This document shows positions 1 to 5,326 of a stretch of DNA of 14,858 nucleotides, piece after piece. Below the pieces are notes generated by a model. The model had not been told where the DNA came from. It saw only the letters and a list, made by a program, of their open reading frames with translations, and did no database searches. Position 1 is the stretch's first letter. The number at the start of each line of letters is the position of its first letter. A program made the position numbers and the translations under genes. The DNA comes from Solobacterium sp. (GTDB lineage Bacteria > Bacillota_I > Bacilli_A > Erysipelotrichales > Erysipelotrichaceae). The stretch lies in NCBI GenBank assembly GCA_017543005.1, contig JAFWEA010000031.1:1-14858 (forward strand), written 5' to 3'.

Positions 1-484
1 CCCCGCTGTTTTCATCTTCGGCCAGCACATCAATGCCAAACGGCACCGGCACTCCGCCGATCATGATTTCCCGGCCGATGATCTTTTCCCCGGATGCGAA
101 CCAGCGCCCTTCCGCCTTGGAACCAAATGCCGGAATGAAACTCTTCGGGACAATGCCGGCTACTTCGCCATTGCTGACAAAGGCTGCACAGTTGAAAAGA
201 CTCCCCTCAAACCGCAGCGGCAGTCCGACCACCGCCGTCAGACCCGGCAGTTTTGCGCTTGCGGCCGCGACATCCAGCAATGCCTTTTCCGCTGCCTCAA
301 GCAGGACAGACTGGCCAAACAGGTCGCCGCACGTGCAGCCGGTCAGGCCCAGTTCCGGGAATACGATGACCCCACAGTCCGCATTGGCCTGCATCAGCCG
401 GATCGTCTCCGCCGCATTGGCGGCCGGCATTCCGACCTTTAATGACGGTACGGCCGCAGCTGCTTTTATATATGTGTTTTTCAT
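1..484 (-). CDS. nadE: Glutamine-dependent NAD+ synthase, N-terminal glutaminase (nitrilase-fold) part; cut by window edge
   Basis: Last step of NAD synthesis: ATP-dependent amidation of nicotinate adenine dinucleotide, with ammonia released from glutamine by an N-terminal nitrilase-like domain. Only the first 161 residues are present and the NAD-synthetase domain lies outside the window. The visible part has the nitrilase catalytic Glu in FPELGLTG (E44) and catalytic Lys in VPKSFIPAF (K114). The stretch GLPLRFEGSLFNCA and the RWFASG segment after the lysine are both typical of bacterial long-form NadE. The start ATG at 484-482 overlaps the nadD stop in an ATGA tetramer, indicating translational coupling. 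It is the visible end of an nrtR-pncA-pncB-nadD-nadE operon. The presence of this domain means the enzyme uses glutamine rather than only free ammonia. A stand-alone nitrilase is possible in principle but unlikely given the context. Confidence 0.9.
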   Translation of the reverse strand, partial: MKNTYIKAAAAVPSLKVGMPAANAAETIRLMQANADCGVIVFPELGLTGCTCGDLFGQSVLLEAAEKALLDVAAASAKLPGLTAVVGLPLRFEGSLFNCAAFVSNGEVAGIVPKSFIPAFGSKAEGRWFASGEKIIGREIMIGGVPVPFGIDVLAEDENSG

Positions 485-1110
485 TTTTCTGTCTCCATCT
501 TCTGCATGACCGGAATCAGTTCATGCAGTTCTTCCGGCAGGTATTCTGCCGCTGTCTCCGGATTGCCGTCTGCCAGGGCCTGGCGGATGCGGCTGGAGGA
601 TATGTGCTGATAGATCGCGGGTACATTCACAACCGTCAGCCAGGGTTCCAGTGAGGAAAGATACGGATCATTGCGGATGATCGCTGCCGTATCATCACCG
701 TTGCGGCTCATGACCGCAATGCCGAACTCCCGGCAGATTTCCGGAACATGTTTCCAGCCATGCTGAAGCTCCGGCAGCTTGTCCGAACCGAACAGCAGCC
801 GCAGATCCTGCCCGCTTTCTTCCTTCAGCGCCTGCAGGGTCTGGTAAGTCCGCGGCTGATGGTCCAGGTTCAACTCATAATCCGATACTTTCATCCAGGG
901 CCGCCCGGCCGCGGTTTTATGCAGCAGGTGCAGCCGCAGATCATCGCTGAAGGCATAATCCTTCTCCTGATCATGACGGATATAATCCTGCTTTGACGGC
1001 ACGAAGATCACCTGGTCAAAGCCCAGTTCACGCCGGGCATAGTCGGCTGTCTCCACATGGGCTCTGGTTACGGGATTGAATGCCCCGACAAAGACAAGGG
1101 CCCGGCTCAA
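481..1110 (-). CDS. nadD: Nicotinate-nucleotide adenylyltransferase
   Basis: Transfers AMP from ATP to nicotinate mononucleotide, giving nicotinate adenine dinucleotide (NaAD), in the cytoplasm. The 209-residue length is normal for NadD. The N-terminal nucleotidyltransferase motif GAFNPVTRAH (residues 9-18) is the GxFxPxHxxH type with one extra residue before the last His. LLFGSDKL (105-112) matches the conserved GxD segment, and ISSSRIR (170-176) is the ISSTxIR ATP-binding motif near the C-terminus. The start is a TTG at 1110-1108 that overlaps the pncB stop (TTGA). A GGAGG sits 6 bases upstream, inside the 3' end of pncB, and there is no better ATG at the conserved N-terminus. The gene is therefore coupled to pncB upstream and, through ATGA, to nadE downstream. 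The non-canonical TTG start may lower its output relative to pncB; that is inference. Confidence 0.93.
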   Translation of the reverse strand: MSRALVFVGAFNPVTRAHVETADYARRELGFDQVIFVPSKQDYIRHDQEKDYAFSDDLRLHLLHKTAAGRPWMKVSDYELNLDHQPRTYQTLQALKEESGQDLRLLFGSDKLPELQHGWKHVPEICREFGIAVMSRNGDDTAAIIRNDPYLSSLEPWLTVVNVPAIYQHISSSRIRQALADGNPETAAEYLPEELHELIPVMQKMETEK

Positions 1111-2621
1111 ATGGTTCCTCCGTGCAGAATCCGGTACATCTCTTCCCGCACCTCTGCCACTCTGATGGTCATATCCACATAGTGCTTATGCGGCATCTGC
1201 GGCCGCAGTTCACTCTCCCAGACATGATGTTCGAGCTGATCCTTGATATATTCTTTCTTTTCCGTAATGGACGGCAGGTCGATGGCCAGCTCACCGTTGA
1301 TGATATGCGGCACCAGCAGCTTCTCCACCCGCACCGGAACCAGCGTCTTGACCGGATCGAAGTCATCCGGATCCAGATTGATGACCTTGATCGGCTTGCC
1401 GGCTTCGATGACCTCGTCATCCATGGCGATGATGTCGCACTGCCCCTTGTCTTCCGCATCGTACATCCGCCAGGCCATCAGCTTGCCCGGGATGATAGCC
1501 TTGGACGGCGAATCGGAGCACTTCATCTTCGGGGCATAGGTGCCGTCGGCGTTTTTGACCGCTACCAGCTTATAGACACCGCCGAAGACCGGATCGGTAT
1601 AGGACGTGATCAGCTTTTCCCCGACCCCGTAGGAATCGAAGTGCGCGTCTTCATAGCGTTCCATATCGGCGATCTTGTTTTCATCCAGCGAGTTGGAAGC
1701 CACCAGCTTGACATACGGCTTGCCCGCCCGGTCCAGCGCCTTGCGCAGCTTCTTGTAGCCGCGGGCCAGGTCACCGGAGTCAATCCGGGCACTCTTAACA
1801 CGCCGGTTCGGGTCATCCGGATACCTGGCCGCCAGTTCATCATCCAGCTTGATCAGGTTCGGCAGACCGCTTTCAAAGATATTGTATGTATCCAGCAGCA
1901 GCGAGACATTGTCCGGATAGGTTGCCGCATAGGCCCGGAACGCATCCAGTTCGCTCGGGAAGAATTCAATGAAGCTGTGGGCGATGGTGCCGACCGCCTT
2001 GACTTCCGGACCGTACTTCATTTCCGCCAGGCAGTTGGCCGTACCGACACAGCCGCCCAGCACTGCCGCATAGGCACCGTCATTGCCGGCCGAAGCGCCC
2101 TGGGCCCGGCGGGTGCCGAACTCCATGACATTGCGCGGTGTATGCGTGGCCAGGCCCGAAATTCTCGTTGCCTTGGTCGCGATCAGCGAATGGAAGTTCA
2201 TAGTCTGCAGCAGGTATGTCTCAATCAGGATGGCCCCGACCATGTCACACTCGATCCGCACCATCGGTACCTGCGGATAGCAGACGGTCCCTTCCTTCAG
2301 GGCATACATGTCGCCATGCCAGCGGTAATTGCGCAGGTATTCGCAGAATTCCTCACTCATGCCCTTGGTGCGCAGCCAGATCAGATCCCGTTCGGTGAAA
2401 TGATATTCCTGCAGGAATTTGACCAGTTTCTTCTGCCCGCAGCTGATCGAGTAGCCCATGTTGTCCGGGTTTTCCCGGAAGAACATGTCAAAGACCATGA
2501 CGGTATCCTTGTAGCCGTGCAGGAACAGGCAGTTCGCCATGGTGAATTCGTAGAAGTCGGTCACCATTGCCGGATTGTCGTAATCTTCATCCGGAATATA
2601 CGGTTCAACGTGAATGCTCAT
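1107..2621 (-). CDS. pncB: Nicotinate phosphoribosyltransferase
   Basis: Makes nicotinate mononucleotide from nicotinate and PRPP with ATP hydrolysis (Preiss-Handler salvage entry). At 504 residues it is the longer Firmicutes-type NAPRTase. Recognisable segments are the N-terminal TDFYEFTMA (21-29), FGTRRAQG (168-175), GTIAHSF with the expected phospho-accepting His at 215, and RIDSGDLA (279-286), which contributes to the substrate/PRPP pocket. GTIAHSF replaces the more usual GTxAHSW but keeps the histidine. The start ATG at 2621-2619 has AGGAGG at 2634-2629, and the pncA stop TAG overlaps that ribosome binding site, leaving 12 bases between the genes. The 3' end carries the nadD ribosome binding site and the overlapping TTGA. 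The substrate is supplied by PncA immediately upstream. Family assignment is secure; nicotinamide phosphoribosyltransferase is less likely because pncA, nadD and nadE are all alongside. Confidence 0.95.
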   Translation of the reverse strand: MSIHVEPYIPDEDYDNPAMVTDFYEFTMANCLFLHGYKDTVMVFDMFFRENPDNMGYSISCGQKKLVKFLQEYHFTERDLIWLRTKGMSEEFCEYLRNYRWHGDMYALKEGTVCYPQVPMVRIECDMVGAILIETYLLQTMNFHSLIATKATRISGLATHTPRNVMEFGTRRAQGASAGNDGAYAAVLGGCVGTANCLAEMKYGPEVKAVGTIAHSFIEFFPSELDAFRAYAATYPDNVSLLLDTYNIFESGLPNLIKLDDELAARYPDDPNRRVKSARIDSGDLARGYKKLRKALDRAGKPYVKLVASNSLDENKIADMERYEDAHFDSYGVGEKLITSYTDPVFGGVYKLVAVKNADGTYAPKMKCSDSPSKAIIPGKLMAWRMYDAEDKGQCDIIAMDDEVIEAGKPIKVINLDPDDFDPVKTLVPVRVEKLLVPHIINGELAIDLPSITEKKEYIKDQLEHHVWESELRPQMPHKHYVDMTIRVAEVREEMYRILHGGTI

Positions 2622-2633
2622 GTGTTTTTCCTC

Positions 2634-3152
2634 CTAGCACACTTCGATCTGGCAGCTGTTCAGCACCGCCAGGGTTGCCTGATGTTTTTCGGGTGTGGTT
2701 GCCGCACAGCCGGCCGCAATCACCCGGATGACGGTATCTTTCAGATAGGCCCGCAGCAGGATCGCATTGCTCAGCACACAGATATCCGTGCAGAGCCCGC
2801 ACAGCGTAATACTCTCCGGCTTTTCGGCCGCCAGCCGCTCGGCCAGGGCAATACTGCCGAAGGTCGGCTTCTCGATGATCTCGGCATTGCGGGCCTCAAG
2901 GGCGGCCAGGATTTCCGGCCGGATCTGCCAGCCGTCTGTCCCCTTGATGCAGTGCATGACCGGCAGCTTCTTCCCTTCAAGGGTTTCCATATAGTTTTCA
3001 TGATGGGTGTCCATGGTCGCAAAGATGCCGTCATAGGCCGGATTTTCAATCTCCCGGATGACAGCCGGAACGGTCAGCGGCGCTTCCGGGGTGCCCAGGG
3101 ATCCGTCAATGAAGTCATTCTGCATGTCGATTACTGCCAGTACGTTTTTCAT
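2634..3152 (-). CDS. pncA: Nicotinamidase (isochorismatase-fold amidase)
   Basis: Hydrolyses nicotinamide to nicotinate and ammonia, feeding PncB. The 172-residue length is typical. The catalytic triad of the cysteine-hydrolase family is visible: D9 in VIDMQNDF, K95 in IEKPTFGS and C125 in GLCTDICV. The metal-binding residues expected in nicotinamidases are also present: D48 and H50 in MDTHH, and H67 in MHCIKGTDGW, whose HCxxGT context is typical of PncA rather than of isochorismatases. The start ATG at 3152-3150 overlaps the nrtR stop as ATGA, with GGAGG at 3164-3160, seven bases from the ATG. The stop TAG is embedded in the pncB ribosome binding site. Position directly behind the regulator makes it the first enzyme gene of the operon. 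Specificity for nicotinamide is inferred from motifs plus context. Confidence 0.94.
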   Translation of the reverse strand: MKNVLAVIDMQNDFIDGSLGTPEAPLTVPAVIREIENPAYDGIFATMDTHHENYMETLEGKKLPVMHCIKGTDGWQIRPEILAALEARNAEIIEKPTFGSIALAERLAAEKPESITLCGLCTDICVLSNAILLRAYLKDTVIRVIAAGCAATTPEKHQATLAVLNSCQIEVC

Positions 3153-4012
3153 AGATTTTCCTCCAGATAGGTATACATGGGATCAAACCGGTAGGTGGCG
3201 GCCCGGCGGCCGTGCACCATGCGGGTGTTCCCGGTCGGTTTCAGCATGCGGCGGATATCACGCCGGAAATTGCCGGTGTCGGTTTTATGCCCGATCACCG
3301 CTTCATAGGCTGTCTGGATTTCCCTGAGGGTCATTTCCTCGGGCAGAAGATTGAACAGGATACCGGTCGAGGCAGCCCGGTGCTGGACCATGTCCATGGC
3401 CATGTTGATCACTTTGATGTGATCCGCGGCCAGCTCGGCTGTGCTGCTGTCCAGCAATTTTGAGCGGGTCTGGACATAATTGTGCAGGGCCGTGTCGGTT
3501 ACCTCATAGTCGATGCGGATCGTGTCAGTTTCATCGTGCATCTGCAGCAGGGTGCGCCGGCCGTTTTCATCCCGGTCCACCAGGGTCTTGGAAATTGTGA
3601 ACCAGCGGGCTTCCGCCGCATCATCCCCAGCCCTTGTCTTGCGGATATTCTCGGCCCGGGTCATGGACAGATACGCGGTCGAGATCACCCGGGTGCGGGG
3701 ATCGCGGTCGGCCTTGCCCAGCGTGTACAGCTGCCGGAAATAGGTATTCTCCGCAATATTGGTCTCTTCCTGCAGTTCCCGCAGCGCGGCCTGTTCGAGA
3801 TCCTCATCGAAGTTCACGAAGCCTCCGGGCAGCGCCCAGTCATCGATCCACGGATGATCTTTCCGGCGGACCAGCAGGATCTTCAGCTTCCCGTCCTCCA
3901 CAGTCATGACGATCATATCCACCGTATTGGACGGATGCCGGTACATCGAATCATCATATCCGGCCAGAAACTCCTGCAGGGTTTCTCCCTTCGCATTTCT
4001 CTTTTCGGTCAT
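3149..4012 (-). CDS. nrtR: NrtR-family Nudix transcriptional regulator of NAD metabolism
   Basis: Predicted repressor of NAD salvage. Known NrtR proteins combine an ADP-ribose-binding Nudix domain with a C-terminal winged helix and release DNA when ADP-ribose-type ligands accumulate. Here the Nudix domain covers about residues 30-150. Its box at 63-86 contains GGFVNFDEDL and RELQEET, so the G-x5-E and REUxEE residues are all present. The C-terminal part (about 220-277) has the NFRRDIRRML element typical of NrtR winged helices. I place the start at ATG 4012-4010 (287 residues) because AGGAG lies at 4022-4018, five bases upstream. An in-frame ATG 45 bases upstream at 4057 has no good ribosome binding site and would put the -10 box and operator inside the coding region. 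The gene heads the pncA-pncB-nadD-nadE operon, overlapping pncA by four bases. A catalytically active Nudix hydrolase with DNA-binding function cannot be excluded. Confidence 0.88.
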   Translation of the reverse strand: MTEKRNAKGETLQEFLAGYDDSMYRHPSNTVDMIVMTVEDGKLKILLVRRKDHPWIDDWALPGGFVNFDEDLEQAALRELQEETNIAENTYFRQLYTLGKADRDPRTRVISTAYLSMTRAENIRKTRAGDDAAEARWFTISKTLVDRDENGRRTLLQMHDETDTIRIDYEVTDTALHNYVQTRSKLLDSSTAELAADHIKVINMAMDMVQHRAASTGILFNLLPEEMTLREIQTAYEAVIGHKTDTGNFRRDIRRMLKPTGNTRMVHGRRAATYRFDPMYTYLEENL

Positions 4013-4023
4013 CTTTTCTCCTG

Positions 4024-4042
4024 TATAGTCATTTTGACTATA
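4024..4042. promoter_or_regulatory. Perfect 19-bp palindrome, predicted NrtR operator
   Basis: The sequence TATAGTCA-TTT-TGACTATA is a perfect 8-3-8 inverted repeat. It lies between the predicted -10 box and the ribosome binding site of nrtR and covers the expected transcription start. It contains GT-N7-AC, which I recall as the core shared by described NrtR sites. Binding by the adjacent regulator is inference from position, symmetry and core spacing. No second copy was noticed in the window, so only this operon is a visible target. Confidence 0.75.
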
Positions 4043-4045
4043 TTC

Positions 4046-4073
4046 ATCATACCGCATTCTGATGATCCGTCAA
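4046..4073 (-). promoter_or_regulatory. Sigma-A type promoter of the NAD salvage operon
   Basis: On the minus strand TTGACG (4073-4068) and TATGAT (4051-4046) are separated by 16 bases. The predicted start of transcription, about 4040, falls inside the palindrome at 4024-4042, the classic arrangement for repression by blocking initiation. The -35 box begins just after the U-tract of the upstream terminator. Confidence 0.7.
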
Positions 4074-4075
4074 GC

Positions 4076-4118
4076 AAAAAGAAAAACACCTTCCGGACAT
4101 GTGCCCATTCAGGTGTTT
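4076..4118 (-). terminator. Rho-independent terminator after the three-helix membrane protein gene
   Basis: A perfect 8-bp stem (AAACACCT at 4084-4091 with AGGTGTTT at 4111-4118) encloses a 19-base loop that can fold further. On the minus strand it is followed by a T-rich run, six T then C then five T. It starts 10 bases past the stop at 4129 and separates this unit from the NAD operon. Confidence 0.7.
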
Positions 4119-4128
4119 ATCGGTCCGA

Positions 4129-4611
4129 TCAGCGGTCGTCCTTCTTCATCCGGCGGTATTTTTTGCCGGCGGTTTTCTTCAGAAACCCAATGACCTTATC
4201 CTTGTCCTTGCCGTCATAGGCGATTGCCACATCACGCTCGCCCTTGCCCTTCCGGTTGACCAGGTAATAGACATAGAATTTCTTGTTCATCATCTGGTAA
4301 TCATAGGCTGTCACTTCGCTCCACGGAATGACGCGGCCCGAGGCAACCACCCCGCTGGCCCCCATGCCGTCCCGGTTGAGCATGAACGCGATGATGCAGA
4401 ACAGGGTTGCCGCAAAGCGGATATAGCCGTACACATTGCCGGCGGTCACGATGCTGATGACCGACAGCACGGCGCAGACCATAAACAGGATGCGGCCGGC
4501 ACTCCAGGTCATATCCCTGATTTCCAGGGCCTTGTATGTCCGCAGCGTGCCGATGGTCAGATAAGTGCCCAGGGCAAAGAAGACCGCTGCCAGAATCAGT
4601 TCATAATACAT
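4129..4611 (-). CDS. Small membrane protein with three predicted helices and a C-terminal cytoplasmic domain
   Basis: I do not recognise a named family with confidence. The 160-residue protein has three hydrophobic segments, at about residues 4-22, 38-57 and 62-79. A soluble domain follows that begins GVVASGRVIPWSEVTAYDYQ and ends in a lysine/arginine-rich tail. The pattern of membrane helices followed by a G-x-x-IPW-x-E-V segment resembles small uncharacterised Firmicutes membrane proteins of the DUF5673 type; that resemblance is from memory and tentative. The start ATG 4611-4609 has GGGAGG seven bases upstream, and the gap to the LUD-domain gene is 14 bases, so the two are co-transcribed. 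A terminator follows. The positively charged tail suggests the C-terminal part is cytoplasmic. No catalytic motif is visible. Confidence 0.7.
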   Translation of the reverse strand: MYYELILAAVFFALGTYLTIGTLRTYKALEIRDMTWSAGRILFMVCAVLSVISIVTAGNVYGYIRFAATLFCIIAFMLNRDGMGASGVVASGRVIPWSEVTAYDYQMMNKKFYVYYLVNRKGKGERDVAIAYDGKDKDKVIGFLKKTAGKKYRRMKKDDR

Positions 4612-4625
4612 TTCGTTTCCTCCCG

Positions 4626-5258
4626 TCAGTATCCCAGTTCCTCATTGATCAGAATGACATGAATCCGCTCGACCGGCTTGCTGCGGCGGGTGATGACCAG
4701 CTGATTGCAGAGGGTTGTATCGCGGCTGCAGTGCATGCAGCGGCCGTATTCCGTACACGGATTCGGCATGTTGAGCCGGATATTGTTGGCCGGGGCCGCC
4801 ACGTCTTCATTCCGGTTCACCGCTGCCTCGTCATTTCTGACGATCTTGTTGGTGCCGGCAATGATGACGACATGCTCCGGACCGTAAGCCAGTGCGGCCA
4901 CCCGGTTACCGGTATTGTCCACGTTGTAGAGATGCCCGTCCGCGGTCAGAGCATTCGTGCTCATCAGATAGTAATCAGCCATCAGGCACTGATGGAAGAC
5001 CTTTTTGACATCATCGGTATGATAGCGGTCATATACCGTATAGTCTTTGTTTTCGTAAAGCCAGTCCAGAATCCCTGTCTGCTTCAGTGTTTCCGAGCCG
5101 CCGAATCCGACGGAAGCCCCGGCCGGGATCAGATTCTGCACGAAGGCCAGAGCCTCCGGGACCGTCTCAAAATAATCTGCCGCAAAGCCGTTGTTCTTCA
5201 GGTTTTTTACGCAGACACCGGCCAGCTGCCGGCGGGCTGTTTTACTGTGCTGATCCAT
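4626..5258 (-). CDS. LUD-domain protein (LutC/YkgG-like, former DUF162)
   Basis: Member of the LUD superfamily, whose best-known members (LutB, LutC) serve lactate oxidation in complexes with Fe-S proteins. This stand-alone type has no assigned reaction. Diagnostic segments are GFGGSETL (51-58) and the TNALTADGHLYNVDNTGNRV block (101-120). A C-terminal cysteine set follows at C168, C174, C177 and C184 in NPCTEYGRCMHC and beyond, and the protein ends in ILINEELGY. No lutA or lutB lies beside it, so a lactate role is not supported here. The start is the ATG at 5258-5256, with GAGGAG at 5272-5267 eight bases away. A TTG six bases upstream would leave only two bases to that site. It is the first gene of a two-gene unit with the membrane protein downstream (14-base gap) and has its own -10 box. 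Confidence 0.85.
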   Translation of the reverse strand: MDQHSKTARRQLAGVCVKNLKNNGFAADYFETVPEALAFVQNLIPAGASVGFGGSETLKQTGILDWLYENKDYTVYDRYHTDDVKKVFHQCLMADYYLMSTNALTADGHLYNVDNTGNRVAALAYGPEHVVIIAGTNKIVRNDEAAVNRNEDVAAPANNIRLNMPNPCTEYGRCMHCSRDTTLCNQLVITRRSKPVERIHVILINEELGY

Positions 5259-5280
5259 AATCAAATCTCCTCAATGTCCC

Positions 5281-5287
5281 TATTATA
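5281..5287 (-). promoter_or_regulatory. Extended -10 region of the LUD-domain gene promoter
   Basis: The minus strand carries a consensus TATAAT (5287-5282), placing a start near 5275 and giving a very short leader before GAGGAG. No convincing -35 is present: at 17 bases upstream the sequence is part of the clpB terminator hairpin. The call rests on the perfect -10 and its position. Confidence 0.5.
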
Positions 5288-5290
5288 GCC

Positions 5291-5319
5291 TAAAAGCACC
5301 CGGCTTTTGCGCCGGCTGC
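5291..5319 (-). terminator. Rho-independent terminator after clpB
   Basis: A 9-bp stem with one mismatch (5296-5304 with 5311-5319) closes a 6-base loop and is followed on the minus strand by TTTT then A. It begins about 8 bases past the clpB stop. The short U-tract suggests incomplete termination, and the hairpin overlaps the upstream half of the next promoter. Confidence 0.6.
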
Positions 5320-5326
5320 CTGAAGT

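Noticed and set aside
1080..3170. 696-codon open frame on the plus strand opposite pncB and pncA
   Set aside because: It mirrors genes with clear motifs on the other strand. It has no recognisable domain or ribosome binding site, and such open antisense frames arise from GC-biased codon use.
5262..5264. TTG as start of the LUD-domain gene
   Set aside because: Only two bases from the GAGGAG site; the ATG at 5258 is correctly spaced at eight bases.
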